Assembly: GCF_051245535.1 (NCBI RefSeq)
Contig: NZ_CP195303.1
Span: forward strand, 2,046,001-2,110,000
DNA: 64,000 bases
Reading direction: 5' to 3'
DNA from: Micavibrio aeruginosavorus_D
GTDB taxonomy: Bacteria; Pseudomonadota; Alphaproteobacteria; Micavibrionales; Micavibrionaceae
The translations under genes and the position numbers were made by a program. Shown in pieces: positions 25,928-34,324 of the stretch. Below the pieces are notes generated by a model, which worked only from the letters and a program-made list of their open reading frames with translations, searched no databases and was not told the DNA's origin. Within the stretch, counting starts at the first letter, position 1. Each line of letters opens with the position of its first letter.

Positions 25928-26401
25928 TTATTGCGGCCCGTCCAGTTCCCGTCGCATGACACGTCCCGCCCCTTGCGCCATCGCAAATCCGGCCAGTCCG
26001 CCACAGGCGAACAGGAAGGTGCTGAGAATGGTGATCGTGCCCCGCTGCCCGGCGGCCCGGTTCACGGCGGTTTGTTCGGTGTTCAGGCAGGCCAGAAACG
26101 GCCATTTGTGCAACGTTCCGCCGTCTGTGCTGGCGGCGTAGCAATGGCCGATGGATGTGGGCAGCGGGCCTTCGCGTTCAAATTCCAGCCGCGTTTGCAC
26201 GCGGCGATAATCAGCCTCGGTGCCTTGCGTTTCAGAAAAACGATCGGCAAAATTTTGAATCTGGGCGGCGTTTGACCATTGCGCCATCAGCGTGGGCACG
26301 CTGTATGCCGGGCCGATCACGGCGGCGCTGGCCGACAGGCCAAACACAAAATTGCCAATGGCTTTAAAACGAAAAGCGCTGCGAAGTCTTTTGGGGTCCA
26401 T
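25928..26401 (-). CDS. small two-pass membrane protein with loop cysteine pair (array gene 8)
   Basis: A 157-aa protein, the last of eight co-directional membrane-protein genes. A hydrophobic segment at about 17-36, a polar loop to about 120, a second segment at about 121-142 and a short basic tail. The loop holds Cys87 and Cys105 in the form C-Y ... C-L, resembling the C-W ... C-L pair of other array members. Its ATG overlaps the preceding stop (TAATG), so translation is coupled. Function unknown; the cysteines would face the periplasm if both termini are cytoplasmic. Confidence 0.65.
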   Translation of the reverse strand: MDPKRLRSAFRFKAIGNFVFGLSASAAVIGPAYSVPTLMAQWSNAAQIQNFADRFSETQGTEADYRRVQTRLEFEREGPLPTSIGHCYAASTDGGTLHKWPFLACLNTEQTAVNRAAGQRGTITILSTFLFACGGLAGFAMAQGAGRVMRRELDGPQ

Positions 26402-27015
26402 TATAGCGGGCCTTCCAGTGTTTTGGTGATTTTGGCTTTTAATGTTGCGTGTTCATCGCGCAAGGTGACAAGCGCCTGTTTGTGGGCTTTGTGGCGGCGA
26501 TACGCGCCGGGCATGGCATACAACGAGGCCAGAATAAGAAAGCCCAAAAACCATGTCGTCGGGTCGCGCACGATACGGTCTTTCGCCTGTACGTGGTCAT
26601 GCACGGGATCGTAGTCGTTCAAACATTTCAGGGCCGCATCCCCATCCAGAACATATGTTTTTTCAGCGGATGGGCGTGTGGTGTTCTGCTCCATGCAAGC
26701 CTTGTCCCGGGTTGTCGGGATGATGTGCTTTTGCAGGGTGTCATACGCCGCATAATCACGGGCGCTGGCGGCAAAGGCGGCGGTGAATGTTCCACTGGCG
26801 TTCTGGGCGTTTTCGTGCGCGGTTTTTTCGGCGGTCCCCTTCATACCCACCACAAGGGCGAAAGGTAAAACGGCTGTGATGAAGGCGAACCTTTGAAAAT
26901 CGTCGCGCAGGGCGCTGCGGCGATCCAGTTCAGCCCGCAATTCGCGCAGCCGTGCGTAATCAGCGCGCAGGGACGGAACGTCTGTATGGACATCGTCGGG
27001 CGGGGTGTTGGACAT
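26401..27015 (-). CDS. two-pass membrane protein with loop cysteine pair (array gene 7)
   Basis: A 204-aa protein: Arg/Asp/Glu-rich N-terminal helix (about 15-40), first membrane segment about 43-59 (FAFITAVLPFALVVGM), a 95-residue loop with Cys107 and Cys131, second segment about 154-170 and a charged helical tail of 30 residues that looks coiled-coil. The second cysteine is followed by Leu as in other members (KCL). Twelve nt after the previous gene. No family recognised. Confidence 0.65.
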   Translation of the reverse strand: MSNTPPDDVHTDVPSLRADYARLRELRAELDRRSALRDDFQRFAFITAVLPFALVVGMKGTAEKTAHENAQNASGTFTAAFAASARDYAAYDTLQKHIIPTTRDKACMEQNTTRPSAEKTYVLDGDAALKCLNDYDPVHDHVQAKDRIVRDPTTWFLGFLILASLYAMPGAYRRHKAHKQALVTLRDEHATLKAKITKTLEGPL

Positions 27016-27027
27016 TGTGCGGAACCT

Positions 27028-27441
27028 TTATCGGCGCGGGGTCATGGGTTTGAATGTTTCCACCGGAACATCCAGCAGCGCGGCTTTTTCATTCAGGTTT
27101 TGTTGATATTGGGCCGTGCCGTTTTTGACGGCGGTGTGAAGCCCTTGGCGCTTGGCAAAGAGCACCGCCGCCATGAAGGCGAACACCAATGTCACGCTAC
27201 CAAACGCGGGGACAGCGGGTGTTACGACATCCGTGTCTTTGGCGGTGTTGTAGACTTGCAAAGTGGTTGCCGCTGCGGCCGCTGTGCTCAGGGCGGGGAC
27301 CAGCGTCATGACATTGTAAAGGCTCAATCGGCGCACGCGTGTTTCATGCAGGCGGATTTGCGCGTTCAGCGTATCCAGCCGATCGATGGCGGCAGCGAAA
27401 TCGATATCCGTGTCTGTGTTTGTATCGTGATCGTTTTGCAT
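27028..27441 (-). CDS. small two-pass membrane protein, short type (array gene 6)
   Basis: A 137-aa protein with a polar N-terminus rich in Asp/Thr, an amphipathic helix (about 17-42), membrane segments about 45-62 and 82-96, and a helical tail. It has no cysteine pair. It shares with the two preceding genes a second segment of the form LVFAF-x-A-x-VLFAK followed by a basic residue and L-x-x-A, defining a short subfamily inside the array. Gap to the previous stop is 3 nt. Confidence 0.62.
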   Translation of the reverse strand: MQNDHDTNTDTDIDFAAAIDRLDTLNAQIRLHETRVRRLSLYNVMTLVPALSTAAAAATTLQVYNTAKDTDVVTPAVPAFGSVTLVFAFMAAVLFAKRQGLHTAVKNGTAQYQQNLNEKAALLDVPVETFKPMTPRR

Positions 27442-27444
27442 GAT

Positions 27445-27798
27445 CTATTCCGGCTTGGGGTACAGTTTACGGACCAGTATTTCGCGTTCCGCAATCACGC
27501 CCGCCAACGCGGCGGATTGTTTTTGAATGGCCTTGTGTTGCAGGAAGGCGCGTTTGGCCAGCACCCCTGTTGCCAGCGCAAAAACCAGTGCCAGACCCGC
27601 CAGATCGCTGGGGGCTTCGTGCCGTTCCGACAGGCTGGTCAATCCATACAATCCACCGCAGGTCAGTGTGCTGAGGCCCGTGGCCCCGGCGGCTACGCTG
27701 GTCAGGTGATGGCGTTGCAGAAGGCTTCTGTAATCTTCCAGATGCGCGTTCAGCGTGGACAGGCGATCGTGGTCGTTCTGGGGGTGTGTGTGTGTCAT
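27445..27798 (-). CDS. small two-pass membrane protein, short type (array gene 5)
   Basis: A 117-aa protein: His/Asp-rich start, helix about 11-30, membrane segments about 33-52 and 65-82 (LAGLALVFALATGVLAKR), then a charged helix of 35 residues. Its ATG directly follows the preceding stop (TAAATG) with AGGA upstream, so it is translationally coupled. It shares the LVFA-x-x-x-x-x-LxK second segment with array genes 4 and 6. Function unknown. Confidence 0.62.
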   Translation of the reverse strand: MTHTHPQNDHDRLSTLNAHLEDYRSLLQRHHLTSVAAGATGLSTLTCGGLYGLTSLSERHEAPSDLAGLALVFALATGVLAKRAFLQHKAIQKQSAALAGVIAEREILVRKLYPKPE

Positions 27799-28236
27799 TT
27801 ACAAATCCTGATGCGTGTGGGTTTTGATGCGCGCGTGCAGGACGTGGAACCGGGCCACGTTTGTCTGGTGGGCGGGCATGGCGTCATCAACGGCGTGCCG
27901 CAGGCTTTTGGCCTTGTACAGCAAGGCGGTGGCGCACAAGGCGAAGACGAGGCTGACCGATCCTGTGACGGCCAGAAAACCGTCTTTGGTGTCGTTGGTG
28001 GTCAGATTGGTGTGAACCGTTTCGCTGTAAAAAGGCGCGGCCCCGGCTGCGGCTGTGATGGCGCAGGCCGCGCTCGACACGAGGCCGTTGGTTTTGCATT
28101 CAAAACGGCGGCGTTCCAGTTGCGCCAGTGTTGTGAAGCCTGCGCGCAGCGCCTTGATCTCGGCGGCATCGCGCTGCAAATCCTGCATCGCGGCGGCGTG
28201 TTCCGGTTTGGCGTAGGCGGGCATACCCTGTTCCAT
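27799..28236 (-). CDS. small two-pass membrane protein, short type (array gene 4)
   Basis: A 145-aa protein with a 45-residue charged helical N-terminus, membrane segments about 51-68 and 88-107 (VSLVFALCATALLYKAK) and a helical C-terminus. AAAGGACA precedes the ATG. It starts the second half of the array after a 97-nt gap that carries a perfect inverted repeat. The ALLYKAKSLRHAVD end of the second segment resembles VLFAKRQGLHTAVK in array gene 6, showing that the short members are related. Confidence 0.62.
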   Translation of the reverse strand: MEQGMPAYAKPEHAAAMQDLQRDAAEIKALRAGFTTLAQLERRRFECKTNGLVSSAACAITAAAGAAPFYSETVHTNLTTNDTKDGFLAVTGSVSLVFALCATALLYKAKSLRHAVDDAMPAHQTNVARFHVLHARIKTHTHQDL

Positions 28237-28268
28237 GGTCTCTGTCCTTTGTTTTGATTTTCAGCGTG

Positions 28269-28306
28269 AGACGGTCCGCACCCTAGGGCTTAGGGCTGCG
28301 GACCGT
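28269..28306. repeat. 11-bp perfect inverted repeat inside the membrane array
   Basis: GACGGTCCGCA and TGCGGACCGTC flank a 16-nt spacer that itself repeats CCTAGGGCTTAGGG. No T-run follows on either strand, so it is more likely an operator or a processing hairpin than a terminator. Confidence 0.65.
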
Positions 28307-28333
28307 CAAGAGAAAGCGTATATTAGGGAAATG

Positions 28334-29050
28334 TTATAGCTCTGGCCCTGTGGGGCGCGTTTGCCGGATGGGGCCGGGCAAGGCTTCGCCGTTATACAGC
28401 GGGTTGTTGCGGATGGCTTTGCACTGTTTCTGGTGGGGGGCGATGTGATCCTTAAAAACTTTAAACCCCCGAGAGAAAGCGATCCCCGCTCCTGCAATAC
28501 AGAGCAGCCATGGAACAGAGACAAAGTCGCCGCCATCCTGTTGGTTCAGCGTGTTGACTTCATCGGCCAGACATTTTTGCACCAAGGTGCCATGGACGCT
28601 GCCCGCACTCGCGGGGTCGTTTGTGTATTTTTTCCAGCAGGCTTCGCCCTCAGGCAGGCTGCGCAAATCCATCACCGCCTGTGATGTGTTGGGCAGCGGT
28701 GCATCCGCGCCCTTGAAGGTTGCAGCCAGATCCGCCACCGCGTCCTTCTGCTTTGATAGGGCCTTTTGTTCAGGTGTTCGGCGGTTAAACTGCACGGCGC
28801 CGCCTTGAAGGCCGACAAAGGTAACAGCGCTCAGGCTGACGATGGTGTAGGCGCGGCGGATCGAATATTGATCATTTTTGTGCCAGGCAATTTTAATATC
28901 ATGATCGAGGCAGAGGCGCCCTACTCTGTCATCGGCGGGTTTGGGCGGTTCAACCGTGACGATGATGTCCGATGTTTCCAGTGACGGATTGCGCGGGGCC
29001 TGTTGGTCCGTGCGCGGCGCGGTGTAATAATGATGAGGTTTTTTCGCCAT
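28334..29050 (-). CDS. two-pass membrane protein with CW...CL loop (array gene 3)
   Basis: A 238-aa protein. N-terminal region with a SDIIVTVEPP motif (27-36), membrane segment about 68-81, a 95-residue loop with PEGEACWKKYT (Cys138) and QKCLADE (Cys160), second segment about 179-194, and a C-terminal tail with NPLYNGEALPGP. Array gene 1 shares all of these blocks, including exactly 21 residues between the cysteines and the tail motif. If the N-terminus is cytoplasmic the cysteine pair is periplasmic and could form a disulfide. No known family recognised. Confidence 0.68.
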   Translation of the reverse strand: MAKKPHHYYTAPRTDQQAPRNPSLETSDIIVTVEPPKPADDRVGRLCLDHDIKIAWHKNDQYSIRRAYTIVSLSAVTFVGLQGGAVQFNRRTPEQKALSKQKDAVADLAATFKGADAPLPNTSQAVMDLRSLPEGEACWKKYTNDPASAGSVHGTLVQKCLADEVNTLNQQDGGDFVSVPWLLCIAGAGIAFSRGFKVFKDHIAPHQKQCKAIRNNPLYNGEALPGPIRQTRPTGPEL

Positions 29051-29053
29051 GGT

Positions 29054-29758
29054 TTAATCCAATCTGGGCGCGGTTGGAGTTTGAGCGTCGCGCTGTGCGG
29101 TGAGGCAGGCCAATTCCTTTTTTTCATCGCGGTGTATTGCCGCAATCCACCCGAAAAACACGAGTGAGATCATAAAAAGCCCCGAAAAAATGAGATAATC
29201 GGGGTCCGCTTGAACGGGATTGTCGGGGATATCTTGAATTTTTGTGCCGATGCAACTGCCCAGCATTTGGGTGTTGATTGTGCCGTTGTCCGCGGTGTTG
29301 GTCGTATATTGCGCCCAGCACGCCGCACCGATCTCTGTGCTGCGGGCATCAAGGATGAAGGGGGTTGTATTGGCGACGTTTGCATCTTGCGCGCGCGCGA
29401 TGTCATAGGCAGGCATCAGCCGCTTCTTCTGCGCCACCGCTGCGTTGATGGTGTCCGCCTGCTTCTGAAATTCGGCGGCGGGGGTGGTGATATTGTGATA
29501 AAAGCCATAACCGCTCATAGATAAGGGAAGTAACGGCACGGCGTATAGAAAAGGCGTTGCGCGCGCGCTGAGTTTGGTGTGAAAAATCGCTCTTTCCAGC
29601 TCCTTCCGCTCTTCCTGCGTTGTGGCGGGTAGTGTGACGATGATGTTGTCATCACTCCATGTCGGAATGATTTTTTCATCCGTGGATACGGGCGTGGCGC
29701 CATCCGCAAAGGCGGTGCGGGAGGTTGGGCGCGGTGGTGGGCATGAATCGGCGACCAT
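29054..29758 (-). CDS. two-pass membrane protein with CW...CI loop (array gene 2)
   Basis: A 234-aa protein with the N-terminal DDNIIVTLPA motif (36-45), a membrane segment about 68-84, a loop with AACWAQYT (Cys147) and GSCIGTK (Cys169), a second segment about 188-207, and a short charged tail. The cysteines are again 21 residues apart. It lacks the NP-x-YNG tail motif of array genes 1 and 3. Three nt separate it from array gene 3 downstream and five from array gene 1 upstream, consistent with one operon. Confidence 0.67.
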   Translation of the reverse strand: MVADSCPPPRPTSRTAFADGATPVSTDEKIIPTWSDDNIIVTLPATTQEERKELERAIFHTKLSARATPFLYAVPLLPLSMSGYGFYHNITTPAAEFQKQADTINAAVAQKKRLMPAYDIARAQDANVANTTPFILDARSTEIGAACWAQYTTNTADNGTINTQMLGSCIGTKIQDIPDNPVQADPDYLIFSGLFMISLVFFGWIAAIHRDEKKELACLTAQRDAQTPTAPRLD

Positions 29759-29763
29759 GATTT

Positions 29764-30645
29764 TTAGTCCTTATCCAGTTTCAGGGTGGGTTGCGTTCTT
29801 TTGAACGGGCCGGGCAAGGGCTGGCCGTTATATTCCGGGTTGCTGCGAATGCTTTTTTGCAGCGCTTTGATGGGTTTGTTTTCGACGTAGGCTATTATTT
29901 TTCCGATTCCAAACATCACAGCCATGGTTCCGGACAGCCACAAGGCCATGTCAGGGGAGCCTGCGTTACTGTTGAAGTCTTCGTAGACAAGGGGAAGATA
30001 TTCGTCGCCCAGACATTTATGCAGCGTCGCCGTTTGAATGGAGCCGGCATCGGTTGGGGTGTCCGTATATTTTTTCCAGCAAGCTTCGCCCTCGGGAATG
30101 GCGCGGATATCCTGTACGACCTTGGTGGTGTTGGGCAAGGTGACATTCAGGTCTGCAACACTGTGGTACGCATCGGCCAGCCGTTCTTTTTTCGGTTTGT
30201 TTTGTTCTTTGGCCGCTTCTTTCGCGGCCTCGGCAGCGATTTCCTCCGGGGTCGGCAGGTAGAAATAGACGGACACCCCGGTCACGCTAACGCTGAGGGC
30301 GAGGCCGGTATCCATGAAAAGACGCCCGCGCATGGCGTCGATTGATTTCGCGGTTGACAGTGCGACCCAATCGCTTTTCAGCTTCGCACGGTTATTGTCT
30401 TGGTTTTGCGTGGCCAGCTCTGTCGCGGGCGGTGGCGGGGCCGCCGTCACGATGATGTCATCCGTGTTGATCGGGGCCGCTGGTTTGGGCGGCTCTGCTA
30501 CATCGTTGAGCAGTTTTTTGAATTCGTTGCGGGTCATGGCGTGGTCCTCTATGGCCGCGGCTGGTGCGTGATGCGCGCCGTCTTCTTCGAAACGGTTGCG
30601 GAGCGACGGGGCTGTGCGTCGTGGTCCGGATTGTGGATTGGTCAT
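29764..30645 (-). CDS. two-pass membrane protein with CW...CL loop (array gene 1)
   Basis: The longest array member, 293 aa. A disordered N-terminus contains TDDIIVTAAPPPP (61-73); the membrane segment is at about 112-130; an Ala/Lys/Glu-rich helix follows; then PEGEACWKKYT with Cys189 and HKCLGDE with Cys211; second segment about 233-254; tail NPEYNGQPLPGPFKRTQPT. The last block and the loop are closely similar to array gene 3, so the two are recent duplicates. The region upstream (30646-30753) is AT-rich and may carry a promoter. Function unknown. Confidence 0.68.
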   Translation of the reverse strand: MTNPQSGPRRTAPSLRNRFEEDGAHHAPAAAIEDHAMTRNEFKKLLNDVAEPPKPAAPINTDDIIVTAAPPPPATELATQNQDNNRAKLKSDWVALSTAKSIDAMRGRLFMDTGLALSVSVTGVSVYFYLPTPEEIAAEAAKEAAKEQNKPKKERLADAYHSVADLNVTLPNTTKVVQDIRAIPEGEACWKKYTDTPTDAGSIQTATLHKCLGDEYLPLVYEDFNSNAGSPDMALWLSGTMAVMFGIGKIIAYVENKPIKALQKSIRSNPEYNGQPLPGPFKRTQPTLKLDKD

Positions 30646-30753
30646 GTTTTGCCCTATAAATTCTTATGAAAATATGGGGCAATGTAAGGCCAGTGCGGCC
30701 TGTGAGTCAATAAATTTGCATAATTATGATTATTGAAAAATTATCATTTAAAA

Positions 30754-32514
30754 TCAACGCGTAAGCGCGATGACCCAGTCCGGTGTCCCGGTACCCAGGG
30801 CCAGCGTCAGGCCGATGATGCCGATGCAGGCCCCAAGGGTGCAACCCCAGGCGGCCAGCCCGGTTTTGCCGGCGCGGGGCATGAATTTCTTGCGTTTGTC
30901 CGGTGGGATCATTGGGCGGACCAGATCGAGGATGCGGGCGCGGGTGACAAAGCGGGCCGCATGGGTCAGGCCATAACCGAACAATCCCGCCCACGCGCAA
31001 TCCACCACGGCAGAAACGAACAAGGGGGCGGGAACCGGGGGCATCGCGGCCCAGAAGGTTCCGCGCCAGCCCCCCATAAACCACAGCGCGTAAAACCCGC
31101 CCGTGAGGGCCGTGCCCGCCGTCAGTGTCATGATGCGCGACAAACGGGTCAGGCGGGCCAGCCCCTGCGTCGACAGGGTGACCAGCCGTTCAATTGCATC
31201 GCGTTCAATCCCGGCGGTGTAGCGGCGACGCACCATGGCAAACGCCTTTTTCGGGGGCAGGGTGGCAGCGGCCAGCAGGGATGTGGCGATGATTTTTGTG
31301 CGGGCGGATTCATGCAGGTTGTTTTTGACACTGAACCCGCTGGCGGCCTGTACCAGCCGTTCAACGCCCGGCGTAATCAACCGTTCAAGGAAGGGCGGGA
31401 AATGCAGCAATTCGCCGTTAAACCCCAGCATCTGGCCAGACAAAACCTCATCCCCCAGTTTGAAGCGGATCATGCCCCACGGCAGGCGGGCGTGATAGGG
31501 GATGATCACCTCGTCCCGGATATGTTCAGCGGTGCGCAGTTCTTTCTGCCACGCCTGTTGTTCGTTCCCCTGCAACACGAACAATTCGGCATGGGCGTCG
31601 GACACCAGCGTAGGGCCGTATGAATCGATCATCGGCGGCAGAGAGACGGGCAGGTCATAGAGGTCATAGGCGAATTTGGTCAGCGCATCAAAACTGACAT
31701 AGGCAATATCGCTGATCCGGCCAGACGCATTGCACTGCGCGCACCCAACGCGGCCCGTGCCGGTGCAGGGGCGGCATTTCATCTGCCCCGTCTGGTGGCA
31801 GGCCTGGCACCCGATGATGCGTTTGCCGTGGCAGCGGTTACAGGGCGAATTTTGGTTGGTGCTGGGGTTGCGGATCACGCCGTCCCCACGGCACACCGGG
31901 CAATTCAGCGTGCGTTCCCCGCGGCAGCGATTGCACGATAAACGCCCGTCACCATTGCACGGACGGCACGCCAGCTTGCCCGTGCCGCTGCAGGGATTGC
32001 AGCTATTATGATGCACAAAACTTTTGTTCAGGCGGTCGAGTTTGATGACCAGATTATTGACGGCAAACCCCTTGTCCGCACGCTTTTCCAGCACTTCGAT
32101 CGCGTAATTGACGATGATGTTGTTGCGGGTGGTTTTTTCCACCTCGGTCTGAATCCGCATATGCAGATCGGCGGTGGAGCCCACCACTTCGGCATTGCCC
32201 TGTTTTCCGGGCACAGATTTGTGCGCGATCTGGTGGCGGATTTCGAACAGGGTGCGGGCGTCGAAATTGATGATGGCCCCGTCAAAGCCCTCCAGCATCA
32301 CATCTTCGGCCTTGGCCCCGTTGCCATGGACCAGCGCCTTCATCCGTTTGGTGGCCAGCGCCAGCAAATGCGCATCGACCGGATCAATCTGCAGTGGTTC
32401 GCCCTCTGGCCCGATCATCAGGGCCAGCGTGGCGTCGGTAAAGAGCGGACGGCCCGTCTGTGGATCGACGGGGCCGTTATAAACGGGGCTCTCGCTGGGG
32501 GGTAATCCGGTCAT
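30754..32514 (-). CDS. membrane protein with eight DnaJ-type CXXC modules, no J domain
   Basis: A 586-aa protein. After an N-terminal domain of about 165 residues come eight CXXC modules (about 170-270) of the forms CSGTG, CNGDG, CRGER, CRGDG, CHGKR, CHQTG, CTGTG and CNASG, the pattern of the DnaJ zinc-binding region, which normally has four. There is no HPD-bearing J domain. A middle domain follows and the C-terminus has three to four membrane helices (about 460-585). Paired CXXC motifs suggest up to four zinc ions. It starts 9 nt after the dienelactone hydrolase-like gene and precedes the membrane array on the same strand. Possible role in holding or thiol-linked folding of partner proteins, by inference only. 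Confidence 0.75.
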   Translation of the reverse strand: MTGLPPSESPVYNGPVDPQTGRPLFTDATLALMIGPEGEPLQIDPVDAHLLALATKRMKALVHGNGAKAEDVMLEGFDGAIINFDARTLFEIRHQIAHKSVPGKQGNAEVVGSTADLHMRIQTEVEKTTRNNIIVNYAIEVLEKRADKGFAVNNLVIKLDRLNKSFVHHNSCNPCSGTGKLACRPCNGDGRLSCNRCRGERTLNCPVCRGDGVIRNPSTNQNSPCNRCHGKRIIGCQACHQTGQMKCRPCTGTGRVGCAQCNASGRISDIAYVSFDALTKFAYDLYDLPVSLPPMIDSYGPTLVSDAHAELFVLQGNEQQAWQKELRTAEHIRDEVIIPYHARLPWGMIRFKLGDEVLSGQMLGFNGELLHFPPFLERLITPGVERLVQAASGFSVKNNLHESARTKIIATSLLAAATLPPKKAFAMVRRRYTAGIERDAIERLVTLSTQGLARLTRLSRIMTLTAGTALTGGFYALWFMGGWRGTFWAAMPPVPAPLFVSAVVDCAWAGLFGYGLTHAARFVTRARILDLVRPMIPPDKRKKFMPRAGKTGLAAWGCTLGACIGIIGLTLALGTGTPDWVIALTR

Positions 32515-32523
32515 GCGGTCCGC

Positions 32524-33234
32524 TTATGCCGCCGCTGATTTTTTCAGGGCTTTTTGCAGGAAATCAGCCGTGCGGCCATTCGCCAGATCGGCGGACGGGC
32601 CATCGAAATGATCGCCATCGATGCGCGCAAAGGCGTGGTTCACGCCCGGATAGGAATGAATGGTAATCGCCGGGTTGGCGGACAAAGCGGATTTGATTTT
32701 CGTCTGGGCATCTTTGCTGACGAATTTGTCTTCTTCGGCAATGTGCATCAGCAGTGGGGTTTTAATGCCCTTGCCCTCGGCCAGCATGTCGTCCAGCCCG
32801 ACGCCGTAATAGGACACGGACACATCCACCTTGCTGCGTGCGGCCATCAGATAGGCCAGCTTGCCGCCGAGGCAATACCCGACGCAGCCAACCGCGCCCG
32901 TGGAATGGGCGTGGCCGCGCATGGTGTGCAATGTGGCACGCAAATCTTCAACACCCGTATCCACATCGAAACGGTTATACAGGTCAAAGGCTTTTTTCCA
33001 TTCGGCTTCGGTTTTATCGGTGATATCGACGCCCGGTTCCAGACGCCAGAACAGGTCCGGGCACACAGCCAGATAGCCCATTTCCGCCATGCGGTCGCAA
33101 TGTTCGCGCATATCCGCGTTCACGCCGAAAATTTCCTGAACCATAATCACCACCGGGGCGGGGGTGACGGCCGGGGTGGCGATATAGGCGGTGAAGGATT
33201 GACCGTCTTTGGTCGGAATGGTGATGGTGGACAT
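32524..33234 (-). CDS. dienelactone hydrolase family protein
   Basis: A 236-aa alpha/beta hydrolase of the DLH family. The nucleophile is Cys in VGYCLGGKLAYLMA (about residue 121), with an Asp in IAEEDKFV and the catalytic His in GVNHAFARID; QEIFGVNADMREHCDRMAEMGY is the family N-terminal signature. Members hydrolyse carboxymethylenebutenolide-type lactones or other esters. No aromatic-degradation genes are nearby; instead it heads the run containing the CXXC protein and membrane array, 9 nt upstream of the former. Confidence 0.88.
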   Translation of the reverse strand: MSTITIPTKDGQSFTAYIATPAVTPAPVVIMVQEIFGVNADMREHCDRMAEMGYLAVCPDLFWRLEPGVDITDKTEAEWKKAFDLYNRFDVDTGVEDLRATLHTMRGHAHSTGAVGCVGYCLGGKLAYLMAARSKVDVSVSYYGVGLDDMLAEGKGIKTPLLMHIAEEDKFVSKDAQTKIKSALSANPAITIHSYPGVNHAFARIDGDHFDGPSADLANGRTADFLQKALKKSAAA

Positions 33235-33402
33235 GATGGGGAGCCTCTATTGAAATTGTTTGATTAAAAAACGACACACACGAAGACGATACCGTGCCTT
33301 GGGGGACAGGAAAAGTCCTTGCTGAAAGAATTGCGGTGAAGGGGGTGGTGTGTTATGGAATGACCCCATTGCACAAGAAAACATAGAACTGAGGCTATTT
33401 TG

Positions 33403-34227
33403 ATGAGCGATTCCAATCCAAAAACCGAGATCGAGTTGCTTAAGGACGTGATGGCCAAGCGGGAGACGCGTTATCTGCGCCTGCTGGGGCTGAGCTTCAT
33501 GATCACCTTCGCCGGTGTTGCTGGAACGAAGTATTTCAAGAACGAAGCCGAAGATTTGCAAAAATCCAACGCCGACCTGTCCGCGCAAAACACTGTTCTG
33601 GCCGCTGAAAACAGCCGCTTGCAGGGCGTTGAACAAGACAATGCAATGCTGCAGCAAAGCATCGCCCTGCACCGCGCCGCAGACGACACCTCCACGCTGA
33701 TTTTGAAAGCAGATCAGATGGCCAAGGATACGGTTGCGTTGTGCCAGAAGGAGAACAGCAAAGGGCGCTGGACGCACGATGAAACCGCCATTTTTGTTGA
33801 AGGCATGGGGTCTTATTACCAGCGCCAGCGGGTTCCGGTGTCCGAGACACTGGCCATGCTGGACTATCTGCAGCAAAACAACATTCGCGTGCTTGAGCGG
33901 AATGATCTGGGCCACGCCGGCGGTGTTCTGGCGCATCTGTTCAACAGCCCGACCTATGGCAAGGCGATTGCGGTTCAGTATATGACTTTTGGCGACGGGC
34001 TCACCGCGCTGCGCGCGCTGGTCGCCGATATGCAGGCGGGCACGCTGAACGTACCGGAAGGGCGCGGTCTGGTCGTGGTCAAGGAAGAGCAGGACGATCA
34101 GAAAGCGTATCCGGAAGGGTACAAAATCACCCGCATCGATGTGCCGCTGGGCAGCGATAAAATCGTGCTGAACAAGGATGGCACCGATTACCGCGTCAAA
34201 ATTGCCACGCGCCCGTGCCCGCAATAA
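33403..34227 (+). CDS. membrane-anchored coiled-coil protein
   Basis: I start at the ATG at 33403, preceded by GAGG; an in-frame TTG is one codon earlier. The 274-aa product has one membrane segment at about 28-45 (LLGLSFMITFAGVAGTKYF), then a coiled coil to about 90 with repeated Leu/Asn/Glu heptads, then a globular extracytoplasmic domain with two cysteines (in ALCQKE and the final RPCPQ). No family recognised. It opens the plus-strand run leading to mnmE. Confidence 0.62.
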   Translation: MSDSNPKTEIELLKDVMAKRETRYLRLLGLSFMITFAGVAGTKYFKNEAEDLQKSNADLSAQNTVLAAENSRLQGVEQDNAMLQQSIALHRAADDTSTLILKADQMAKDTVALCQKENSKGRWTHDETAIFVEGMGSYYQRQRVPVSETLAMLDYLQQNNIRVLERNDLGHAGGVLAHLFNSPTYGKAIAVQYMTFGDGLTALRALVADMQAGTLNVPEGRGLVVVKEEQDDQKAYPEGYKITRIDVPLGSDKIVLNKDGTDYRVKIATRPCPQ

Positions 34228-34324
34228 AAACGGCCTTCCCTTTGCCCGTTTAATCACTATCCTGTCAAAGCGGCTCAACCGGGCCGCTTTGATCGTTTTT
34301 GCCATCATGGAAAGGATAAGCGCC

